This document shows positions 29,410 to 35,870 of a stretch of 35,870 nt of DNA, piece by piece. Position 1 is the first letter of the stretch. Every line of letters starts with the position of its first letter. Both the position numbers and the translations under genes were made by a program. A model generated the notes under the pieces. It had not been told where the DNA came from and made no database searches. It was given only the letters and a program-made list of their open reading frames with translations. Source of the DNA: Candidatus Babelota bacterium (lineage in GTDB: Bacteria; Babelota; Babeliae; Babelales; Vermiphilaceae); the NCBI GenBank assembly GCA_003963225.1, contig RXKB01000069.1, positions 4,663 through 40,532 on the forward strand. Reading direction: 5' to 3'.

Positions 29410-29967
29410 TCAGCCATGTCGGCGACGATAGGCCGCATATTCTGTTTCGTTGCGGAACTCATTTTGTGCGTTGTCTTTGTTCGCATCCCAATCGGCTGCG
29501 AATTCGGACCGCTCGCCAGCGGCTGCCGGAGCTGCGGCCGGACCGCTGCCGGCTGAGTCACTGGCAATGAATCCGGGAGCCTTGCCGCTTGTCGCGTTTC
29601 CCTGCTGCAGTTTTGCGATCTCGGCGTCCTTCGCTGCGAGCTGTTCTTTCAGATCATCTGCGAGCCCTGCTTTCGCGGCCTCGACCGTCTGGCCGGCTTT
29701 GAAAGCTGCGATCGCCTTTTCAGGCCCGACGGCCGCAACCAGCTGATCGAGATGCGCGATGCGTGCTTTGTCAGCGTCGGCGACTGCTGCTTTCTGCGTT
29801 TGAGCCGCCGCTTCCTGCGCAGTCTTGACGGCCGACTCGATCAGCTCGCCAGTCTGAGCTGCGAAGTACTTCGTGAGCCCAGCCGCATCAATCTGCAGCT
29901 CGGACACGTTGCCGACGGCCTTGCCGTCTTTGTCCAGAATCTGGCCGGTCATGTTGATCTTGAGCAT
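29410..29967 (-). CDS. Nested scaffold protein (Nu3-like) from internal start
   Basis: An in-frame ATG at 29967 (Met-309 of the protease, MLKINMTGQILD) is preceded by AGGAGAAGACGAGGCC, giving two possible SD sites. It would give a 185-aa protein: a short β start, a long coiled coil (TQEAAAQTQKAAVADADKARIAHLDQLV...LAAKDAEIAKLQQG), then a flexible Gly/Ala/Pro linker and a basic C terminus for capsid binding. This matches the lambda Nu3 arrangement. Internal initiation is inferred. Confidence 0.65.
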   Translation of the reverse strand: MLKINMTGQILDKDGKAVGNVSELQIDAAGLTKYFAAQTGELIESAVKTAQEAAAQTQKAAVADADKARIAHLDQLVAAVGPEKAIAAFKAGQTVEAAKAGLADDLKEQLAAKDAEIAKLQQGNATSGKAPGFIASDSAGSGPAAAPAAAGERSEFAADWDANKDNAQNEFRNETEYAAYRRRHG

Positions 29968-30891
29968 GGCCTCGTCTTCTCCTGTTGGATCCGTCGACGG
30001 ATCACATTCGCCTGCAGGAATTGCATCGAGTGAGACACGGCCACCGCGGCCAGCTCTGAGTGATTCGAGCACGTCCTGCAGCGTGCCGATCTCATCGGCC
30101 AGCCCAGTGCTGACCGCTTCGCTCCCTGTAAACAGCTGAGACTCACCCCAGCGTTTTGTTACCTCATCCGCATTCAATCCGCGGCCTCGAGCGACCGCGT
30201 CGACGAATAGCGAATACTTCCCGTCAATGAATCTCTGCAGATCCGCTTTGGAGTCGGCATCGAGTGGCCTTTCATCAATCCCTTTGTATTTCCCGCGGTG
30301 AATGACGGTTTTCTCGAATCCGTATTCCTGCCAGGCTTTCGTGTTGTCCATGTGCACCGTGTAGACACCGAGCGAGCCCATGGAGCCCGTCGCCGGAATC
30401 ACGACGTGCTCACACTGAGCTGCCGCCCAAAGGCCGGCCGATGCGCAGAATTCATTGCAAACGGCGATTGTGCGTTTGCCCGATTGCCGTGCTTTCCATA
30501 TCGCATCGCCGAGCCGCTCCGTGCCGGCGACTTGACCGCCGCCCGTGTCGAAATCGAAAACGAGCGTTTCAATGTCGGTGCGGTTGATCAGATCGCCGAT
30601 GATGGTGGACCAGTGATCGCTGCCGACAATCACGCGGGAGCTGAACCAGCCGTGCCAGATCTGCGAGCGTTTCACCATCACACCATGAATCGGAATCAGT
30701 GCGATGCCGTCGGCAACAATGAGCTCGTCGATCGTCGGCAGATAATCGTCGCCGGAGTCGGCTTTCAGATCGGCCAGCGGTGCCGCATTCGACTGCGCAA
30801 GATGTTGGACAAACATTTGCTGCAGCACCGATTCGTGCAGGCAGAGCGGCTCGGCCAGAAACTGCAGAAATGATCCGGAGGTAAATCTCAT
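29410..30891 (-). CDS. Prohead protease (S49/gpC-like) fused to scaffold domain
   Basis: A 493-aa protein. Residues about 60-290 are an S49 (SppA/lambda C) peptidase: IPIHGVMV, then TLVFDFDTGGGQV, the nucleophile region CNEFCASAGLWAAAQCEHVVIPATGSMGSLGVYTVHMD with the serine in SAG, and the general-base lysine in GKYKGIDERPLD. The rest (from about 309) is a helical Ala/Gln/Lys-rich scaffold region ending FRNETEYAAYRRRHG. It would cleave scaffold and capsid precursors inside the prohead. It overlaps the portal gene by four bases, with SD GGAGG. As in lambda C/Nu3, a nested gene probably makes the scaffold alone. Confidence 0.88.
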   Translation of the reverse strand: MRFTSGSFLQFLAEPLCLHESVLQQMFVQHLAQSNAAPLADLKADSGDDYLPTIDELIVADGIALIPIHGVMVKRSQIWHGWFSSRVIVGSDHWSTIIGDLINRTDIETLVFDFDTGGGQVAGTERLGDAIWKARQSGKRTIAVCNEFCASAGLWAAAQCEHVVIPATGSMGSLGVYTVHMDNTKAWQEYGFEKTVIHRGKYKGIDERPLDADSKADLQRFIDGKYSLFVDAVARGRGLNADEVTKRWGESQLFTGSEAVSTGLADEIGTLQDVLESLRAGRGGRVSLDAIPAGECDPSTDPTGEDEAMLKINMTGQILDKDGKAVGNVSELQIDAAGLTKYFAAQTGELIESAVKTAQEAAAQTQKAAVADADKARIAHLDQLVAAVGPEKAIAAFKAGQTVEAAKAGLADDLKEQLAAKDAEIAKLQQGNATSGKAPGFIASDSAGSGPAAAPAAAGERSEFAADWDANKDNAQNEFRNETEYAAYRRRHG

Positions 30892-32474
30892 GGGTTGCCT
30901 CCGGCATCAATGTTGTTGACGGTGCGAGGTGTCGGAGTTTGATCGGGATACAAAGCACGCTCACGTGCAATCTTTGTTTCCTCGGCTTCTGAATCGAGGC
31001 CCACCTCCGTGCGGAGTGTTTCGCGTGATGCCATATTCGAGTTGATCAGAATTTCACTCGCCTGAGCATCTTTGAGCGGCTCCATATACTCCCAGCCCGG
31101 GAACGTGTGCCGAATTCGCGAGGCCCGCGGATCTCGTCGAATGACTCCGACCTCCTGCAGACGTGCCGTCGCAAACTTCAAAATCGGAGAGACCTTTCGA
31201 CGTTTCACGGTTCGCATGCGTCGACTGTATCGGCGACGTGTGCCGCCGATAGCTTGACGCGAGGCCGAGAATGATTTCTGAAAGATCCGGCAAGCCTCTT
31301 CGATACACATGCCGAGTGGGAGGCCGAGCATGTTGAGCTGCAGCTGCATGAAGGGATCGAAGTTGTTGCCCGGCGCATCGCACGCATACACCCCGCCCTC
31401 TTCACCCGGGTTGAGGTTAACGTGATCCCCTGGCTCCGGCGAATGAGTGAGCGCATCGGTCGGAGCTGGTGCGGCATAGGCCGGATCGACCAGTTGCAAC
31501 CATTCTTTGTAATGTTCCCAATTCGCAATTTTCGTGTACGTCGCACGGCAAGCGGCATTCCGGAGAAGTACTCGCACGGCCGTGAATACGTCGTCGATCT
31601 CGTCATGAGCTCGAACGGCCGTGCTGAGCCACGGCTGCCGACGTGTCGAGCTATAGCGTTTCGGCGAGATCGAAAGCAGGAGCCCGCCCTCGGCCGCTCG
31701 CCATGGTCGGAAGATCGGATAAAAGCGACCGTTTTGCGTCGTGGCGAGTGCCCACTCCGGAGCCTCATCAGCGACGAAAGCGCTGACGGCATAGCCGTCT
31801 TTCATCACGATCCCATTGTGAATCGAAAAGCCAGGTTTGAGCGTAATTCCGAACGGTGTCAGAATTCGATCGCCCTCAATAATGCTGACGGATCCGCGGT
31901 CGTTGTTGCCCTGCGGATCGAGATAGAAAGCGTGATCACCATCCGTGACCTCCGTTTCCTCGGCCAGCGTCATCAATTCCCAAAAGTGCAGATCGCCTCG
32001 AGAGTCACACTCGCCGCACCATCCCTCGTCGCCATCCCAGCCGAAAAGCGCCTCTTTGACTTCTGCATTGAGAGCATCATCGCCGGTTTCAGGTTTCGAC
32101 ATAAAACCGGTCTGAATGACTTCCGCGGCCCACGTGCAGACCATGCCGTCGAAAACACTCGACTGATCTCGAAGCGTGCGGCTGATCTCGCGTTCAATCC
32201 AAAGATCGAGAGCGCAGAGATGCCGGTTGCCGGATCCGCCGATCAGATTGCGACTGCGCCGCGTGGCATCGCTGCGAGTATTCGGCAGCCGCCCGGTTGA
32301 GGAATAGAATGAGGCCCGAATCGAGTCGAGCCCGTTCTTTGCGGCCGCGAATTCGTTCTGCCGCTGCCCGCGTGCTCTTGTATGCTCACGATCGGCCAGC
32401 GCTTTGCGTGATGGCCGTTGCGTGCTGTAGCTGGTGCCGTCGCCAAAGACGGCCGTCGCGGTTGCTTCAATCAT
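30888..32474 (-). CDS. Portal protein (lambda gpB family)
   Basis: A 528-aa protein with the lambda-type portal layout: an N-terminal RSRNLIGGSGNRHLCALDLWIEREI, a central ADEAPEWALATTQNG region, and near residues 340-400 the conserved LNPGEE...PGNNFDPFMQLQLNMLGLPLGMCIEEACRIFQKSFSASRQA, where the crown/stem helix of this family lies. It forms the dodecameric ring through which DNA is packaged and to which the terminase and connectors dock. SD GAGGTGG. It overlaps the gpW-like gene by four bases upstream and the protease gene downstream. Confidence 0.88.
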   Translation of the reverse strand: MIEATATAVFGDGTSYSTQRPSRKALADREHTRARGQRQNEFAAAKNGLDSIRASFYSSTGRLPNTRSDATRRSRNLIGGSGNRHLCALDLWIEREISRTLRDQSSVFDGMVCTWAAEVIQTGFMSKPETGDDALNAEVKEALFGWDGDEGWCGECDSRGDLHFWELMTLAEETEVTDGDHAFYLDPQGNNDRGSVSIIEGDRILTPFGITLKPGFSIHNGIVMKDGYAVSAFVADEAPEWALATTQNGRFYPIFRPWRAAEGGLLLSISPKRYSSTRRQPWLSTAVRAHDEIDDVFTAVRVLLRNAACRATYTKIANWEHYKEWLQLVDPAYAAPAPTDALTHSPEPGDHVNLNPGEEGGVYACDAPGNNFDPFMQLQLNMLGLPLGMCIEEACRIFQKSFSASRQAIGGTRRRYSRRMRTVKRRKVSPILKFATARLQEVGVIRRDPRASRIRHTFPGWEYMEPLKDAQASEILINSNMASRETLRTEVGLDSEAEETKIARERALYPDQTPTPRTVNNIDAGGNP

Positions 32475-32734
32475 GCGTTGCCACCTCGATCGAAGCGAGA
32501 AACCCCAAAGCGACTGCCCAGGGTTCTCATGGAAATCCTTGCCTCGAGTCGTTGCAGCTCAGATTGAAGATGCGGCAGGAGGTTGTCGGCGAGTCGCAGC
32601 GTGCGTGCCTTGCTGCTCGATTCGACCATAAATCCCTCGACCTCCTGCAGATGCAGTTTGAGCCGCTCCAGCTGTTGCGCTGGAGTGGCTTGAGATCGCC
32701 AGTCGGAGTATTGCCATGTGACGGTTGCTGCCAT
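32471..32734 (-). CDS. Small head-completion protein (gpW-like position)
   Basis: An 87-aa protein, helical, of the form TPAQQLERLKLHLQEVEGF...LLPHLQSELQRLEARIS, between terminase and portal genes, where lambda has gpW. The sequence is compatible with the small α+β gpW fold or a related helical joining protein, but identity is by position. No clear SD precedes the ATG. Confidence 0.6.
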   Translation of the reverse strand: MAATVTWQYSDWRSQATPAQQLERLKLHLQEVEGFMVESSSKARTLRLADNLLPHLQSELQRLEARISMRTLGSRFGVSRFDRGGNA

Positions 32735-32757
32735 TCGCGAGGGTATGCCGTCCGCGC

Positions 32758-32780
32758 GAAAAATCCGAAAGGATTATTTT
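32758..32780 (-). terminator. Weak hairpin with T-run between zinc-ribbon and gpW-like genes
   Basis: AATCC (32762-32766) and GGATT (32771-32775) flank GAAA on the plus strand. Read on the minus strand, the hairpin is followed by TTTTT. A five-pair stem is weak, so it may reduce rather than stop transcription into the head genes. No gene lies in this 59-nt gap. Confidence 0.35.
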
Positions 32781-32793
32781 GAAAATTCTCGGA

Positions 32794-33228
32794 CTATTTC
32801 CCGGCGACTCGGTCGAAGAGTTTCGCACCGCTCCCGGACACCAGCGCGTTTGCAGGCCGGGTGCCGGCTGCGAATTTGCCGCACTTCGGGCAGTAAATCT
32901 GCACTCGGCCGCTGATTGCGTTCGTTGCTCGCAGCCGGCCGCGGCAGTTCGGGGTGAGGGTGCACTCAGAATTGACGACGCACTCGGACGCATGGATCGT
33001 TTCGCCGGCCGGAATCTCTGCCGCGTCTGTGCCTTTCGGCGGTTTCTCCGAGCGTGCTTTCTTGCTCGTCGTCGGTGCGCTGTCCGGACGCCCTTCGAGA
33101 ATTGTGAGCGGCACGTTGGACGGATCATCAAACTTGAGATCTCCGACCGTGACAACGGTGTCGGGAGCTGAGCCCGCCGCCGCGGTGTCTTGTGTTGCTG
33201 GCTTTGTTTGTCGTTGCTGTTTGCTCAT
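32794..33228 (-). CDS. Zinc-ribbon protein downstream of terminase
   Basis: 144 aa from the ATG at 33228, which overlaps the terminase stop (TGATGA); a GTG three bases upstream is possible. The first 80 residues are low-complexity (Thr, Ala, Pro, Lys). The C terminus holds CVVNSECTLTPNC and YCPKCGKF (two cysteine groups about 30 residues apart), a zinc ribbon likely to bind DNA or protein. The function is unknown; the position suggests packaging or head assembly. Confidence 0.7.
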   Translation of the reverse strand: MSKQQRQTKPATQDTAAAGSAPDTVVTVGDLKFDDPSNVPLTILEGRPDSAPTTSKKARSEKPPKGTDAAEIPAGETIHASECVVNSECTLTPNCRGRLRATNAISGRVQIYCPKCGKFAAGTRPANALVSGSGAKLFDRVAGK

Positions 33229-35237
33229 CACTTGAACCCCTGCACAAAGTGTTGACGATCCGGATCAGCTGGAGCTGCTCCGGATCTCGAAAAGAATCGC
33301 GGACCGATCCGCGAAGAGTTCGACAACGACGGGAGCTTTCCCCACCGTTTGCCGTTTCCAGTGAAGCACTGAGCGAGCGCTCGAGCGTATCGGAGCGTGT
33401 CGCCGAATTCGTTGTTTTCGCCGATCCATTCCCCGTCAACGTATGAATCTGCGGTGAGTTCCTCGAGAAAATCCTCATGATCCTGCCATGAGTCGCAGAC
33501 GTCGGCCGGCAGCGAAACAAAGCCGGGCATCTCCGGCGTGATACGTCCCTCCGTCAATCCGACTCGCCACTCTTGAGTGAGATGAGAATTGATATAAAGC
33601 AGATCGTGAGCGTTCGCCTTTTTCTTCAGCTCGAGCTCGCGAGGGCTCAGGCCTTGCCGTTGATAGCCAGGCCAGTAGAGATCGACGGCCTTGCTGTTTG
33701 TGTCACCCTTCGACGGATAACAATTTTTGATCGGTCTGCAGAGTTCATAGATCTCGAGTGAGTAGGATCCGGAGTCGACGCAAGACGGTTGCCCGAAGAT
33801 CTTGAAGTACTCCGCGCCGAGTTGATACTGAGCCGCGGCCCATTCCTTCAGAAACGTCTGCCGCGTCTGCCAGATGCCCCAATCGACAACGGCGCCGCGA
33901 CAATTGCCACCCCAGGCCGTCACCATCCAGTAGAAAAGCAGTTCTTCGGCGATCTTGCCGACGTCGTTGGTGAACGTGAGAAACGATGCCCACGGTGGAA
34001 TGACTCCGCGCTCCGGATGATCATCAGACCGCAAACGCACGGCGAGATCATTCGTGCGGACGGTGCGTCGTTGTGGATCCCACGGAAGGCCGAGCGTCTC
34101 AGCATAACACTTTCGAATCAGCTTATCATTGCCGAGTGCCCACGCATGCCGAGCCGCGACGAGCTCGGCCGCAATGGTGCCCCAGCCTTTGATCAGCAGA
34201 CTGTAGAGTTTCGACAGCGGGCCGAAAACCATGGTATCGGAGTCGACTTTCGGCTGCCCGCTGATCTTGCCATTCTTGTCGATGCGTTGGCCTTCGATCA
34301 GCCAGCGGCCGCTTTGCATCATCGCTGTTCTGTGATGGTCTTCAATGCGGCAGGATTTGTGAACACATTTGTACCAGGCCGTTTTTGCAGCGAGGCCGGC
34401 CTCACTCCGGCCGTGCTCGTTTTTGTCCCATTCGATATTGTCGTGATGGAGCGTCTGAAATTGTTTGCAGTGCGGACACTGTACCCAAAAGTGAACCTGC
34501 TGCACGTCCTCGGCGATCATCAGCGCGTGAGCTCGAGAGAGGTGCTTATCGCACGGCGTGCCCTCTTCCATAATTTTGACGTTTCGACAGAAACCGGACG
34601 TGCGACTGTCGAGCCGCGCGGACGGATCGCCCTCACTGCTTTTTCGGAGGTTGGTTTTGTCGTGTTCAAACTTGACCACCCATTGAGACGGAAAGCCTGA
34701 GACGCTGCTTTTCTTTCCTCCGGATGCGAGGCGAATGGTGCAATTTTTGAGGCGGACCGATCTTTTGTTCCGGAGGTTCTTCGGTGGCAATTGTGCAGCG
34801 ATCGGCGCGCATGCTTCAAAGACCGGGTAAAGGTGATCATCGACCGCTGCGAGCGAGTCGTTGTCCGGAAACAGCGCCGCCATCGGCACGGGATCCTGAT
34901 CAGCTTTCCACATGACGAGGCCCTCGAGCGTCGTCGTTTTCGCCAGTCGTGTCGCCCAGGGCAGATTGGCTTTTCGCTTCGACGGATCGAGCACAAAGAG
35001 TTCAATGAATCCGCGGACGTGCGGACACTTATCGAAGTCGAATCGAGTTTCCTCCCAGCCGTCAGGGAATCGAATATGCTTTGGCATCCACTCGAGCGGT
35101 GACTCCGGCTGCCGACGACGAAATCCCTCCTGCACGAGCGATCGAAACTTTGTGCCGCCGATGCCTCCGAGACTCGGCAGCACCTGCAGCGCTGTCGAGC
35201 TCATGCTCAGCCGATCGCCTTCGAGTGCGTTGCTCAT
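33228..35237 (-). CDS. Terminase large subunit (lambda gpA family)
   Basis: 669 aa from ATG 35237, which overlaps the small-subunit stop by ATGA and has SD GAGGAAAA. The N-terminal ATPase domain has EWMPKHIRFPDGWEETRFDFDKCPHVRGF, a diverged Walker-A loop (ATRLAKTTTLEG, about 94-105) and a Walker-B-like VVKFEHDKTN. Next is the zinc finger typical of GpA (QCPHCKQF and KCVHKSCRIEDHH). The C-terminal nuclease region includes VDSGSYSLEIYELCR and WPGYQRQG. It packages DNA and cuts concatemers, probably at cos sites as in other GpA-family phages. Confidence 0.9.
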   Translation of the reverse strand: MSNALEGDRLSMSSTALQVLPSLGGIGGTKFRSLVQEGFRRRQPESPLEWMPKHIRFPDGWEETRFDFDKCPHVRGFIELFVLDPSKRKANLPWATRLAKTTTLEGLVMWKADQDPVPMAALFPDNDSLAAVDDHLYPVFEACAPIAAQLPPKNLRNKRSVRLKNCTIRLASGGKKSSVSGFPSQWVVKFEHDKTNLRKSSEGDPSARLDSRTSGFCRNVKIMEEGTPCDKHLSRAHALMIAEDVQQVHFWVQCPHCKQFQTLHHDNIEWDKNEHGRSEAGLAAKTAWYKCVHKSCRIEDHHRTAMMQSGRWLIEGQRIDKNGKISGQPKVDSDTMVFGPLSKLYSLLIKGWGTIAAELVAARHAWALGNDKLIRKCYAETLGLPWDPQRRTVRTNDLAVRLRSDDHPERGVIPPWASFLTFTNDVGKIAEELLFYWMVTAWGGNCRGAVVDWGIWQTRQTFLKEWAAAQYQLGAEYFKIFGQPSCVDSGSYSLEIYELCRPIKNCYPSKGDTNSKAVDLYWPGYQRQGLSPRELELKKKANAHDLLYINSHLTQEWRVGLTEGRITPEMPGFVSLPADVCDSWQDHEDFLEELTADSYVDGEWIGENNEFGDTLRYARALAQCFTGNGKRWGKLPSLSNSSRIGPRFFSRSGAAPADPDRQHFVQGFK

Positions 35238-35806
35238 TCGTTTTCCTCGCTGGTTGGATCCGTCGCGAGCCATTCCTCAATATCGGCCATGAGCTTTGCA
35301 ATCATCTTTTGCAGCGGTGCCGCGTCGGATGGTTTTCTCTGCTTGTCCTCCGGCACATAGATCAGCGGCCGCTGAGCCGCCGAGGCTTGTCGATTCAATT
35401 GGAACGGCAGATCGTCCAGACGTGAGCGCATCATGCCGAGCAGCTCGCGAACAAATTGAGCATAGACGTCGGCCGGCAGGATGTTGCCCTGCTCGAGTTC
35501 TTTCTGCTTTTGTGCTCGCCATGCTTTGACCTCAGCCTCTTGCGCGAGAAACTCGGCTTTCAGAGTTTCGGCTCGGAGCTGCCGCGCTTTGAGCGCATCC
35601 TTTTCAGCAGCTGGCAGTGATTCGTTTGCGTCGGTCGAATAGCTCAGCTGCGCGACGGCGATGCCAACAACATCGTAACCCTCTTCGGTCCGCATGTCGG
35701 CCACCCACCACGGCGAGCTCGTTTCCATGTCGCGGAGTCGTCGCGGAGTGATGCGCAGCATTGCTGCCGCGTCTTTCTGCGATGCGATCCGGGGCACGAT
35801 TTCCAT
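35234..35806 (-). CDS. Terminase small subunit (Nu1-like)
   Basis: A 190-aa protein with an N-terminal winged-helix/MerR-like HTH (ASQKDAAAMLRITPRRLRDMETSSPWW), the Nu1 DNA-recognition motif. It is followed by a long coiled-coil with Leu, Lys, Glu and Ala (LPAAEKDALKARQLRAETLKAEF...VKAWRAQKQKELEQG), as in Nu1-type proteins. It would bind the cos region and guide gpA. It is the first gene of the leftward late operon in this window. The start is the only good ATG; no strong SD is visible. Confidence 0.82.
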   Translation of the reverse strand: MEIVPRIASQKDAAAMLRITPRRLRDMETSSPWWVADMRTEEGYDVVGIAVAQLSYSTDANESLPAAEKDALKARQLRAETLKAEFLAQEAEVKAWRAQKQKELEQGNILPADVYAQFVRELLGMMRSRLDDLPFQLNRQASAAQRPLIYVPEDKQRKPSDAAPLQKMIAKLMADIEEWLATDPTSEENE

Positions 35807-35870
35807 CGGTTTTCAACGGAGGAAGGAAGGAATAGCGATTCGAAAACCACCGCCCGCGCCCAAAATGCGC
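35807..35870. other. Right-hand window edge
   Basis: 64 bases upstream of the small terminase gene. No convincing -35/-10 pair, gene or terminator can be seen. The late promoter, cos site, and any right attachment site must lie beyond the window. Confidence 0.4.

Noticed and set aside
35837..35852. GATTCGAA..CCACCG resembling the reverse complement of the tRNA-like T arm, a possible attR
   Set aside because: It differs by a two-base insertion and lacks the acceptor sequence; too short to call an attachment repeat.

Overview
The window carries most of a temperate tailed phage (prophage), with about 3.2 kb of different DNA at its left end. Gene content (a lambda-like packaging and head module, tail tape measure, tyrosine integrase) makes the phage call firm. 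The host is less certain. The GC-rich composition, SD-led operons and the style of the small hypothetical proteins fit a Gram-negative-type or Planctomycetota bacterium, but no host marker gene is present.

Layout. (1) Bases 1-3012, plus strand, visibly less GC-rich than the rest: a small XRE regulator, an HNH nuclease, a DPPY-type DNA methyltransferase with an unusual long C-terminal extension, and two unknown proteins. Together they look like a restriction-modification-type or defence cassette. (2) 3013-3551: a perfect 22-bp palindrome, an intrinsic terminator and a tRNA-like element with an abnormal anticodon arm, just upstream of the integrase. This is the likely left attachment boundary. 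(3) 3552-13027, plus strand early module: tyrosine integrase, csrA, a run of small overlapping unknown genes, a winged-helix replication initiator whose gene contains eight 12-bp repeats, an AT-rich stretch and palindromes (a probable lambda-type internal origin), and a 669-aa ParB-like protein. (4) A strong hairpin at 13047-13073 separates this from the convergent late module. (5) 35806 down to 13214, minus strand late module, transcribed leftwards: small and large terminase, zinc-ribbon protein, gpW-like joiner, lambda-type portal, S49 protease with nested scaffold, decoration protein, Mu gpT-like major capsid, head-tail connector genes, major tail protein, tail assembly chaperone with a programmed -1 frameshift, tape measure, tail-tip proteins, a repetitive tail fibre, and a two-domain glycosyltransferase.

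How it works together. Gene order from terminase to tape measure follows lambda (Nu1-A-W-B-C/Nu3-D-E-FII-U/Z-V-G/T-H), but the capsid resembles Mu gpT. A single major tail protein and no sheath gene suggest a siphovirus. The early module supplies integration, replication and possibly post-transcriptional control through CsrA. No CI/Cro switch next to the integrase, no ParA, and no convincing endolysin or holin can be seen.

Most worth a second look: the tRNA-like element; the methyltransferase fusion in the left cassette; the origin inside the initiator gene; the recurring ATTTCG-NN-CGAAAT palindrome; two adjacent small proteins ending in sliding-clamp-binding motifs; mutually exclusive RNA stems in the capsid gene leader; and the phage-encoded CsrA.
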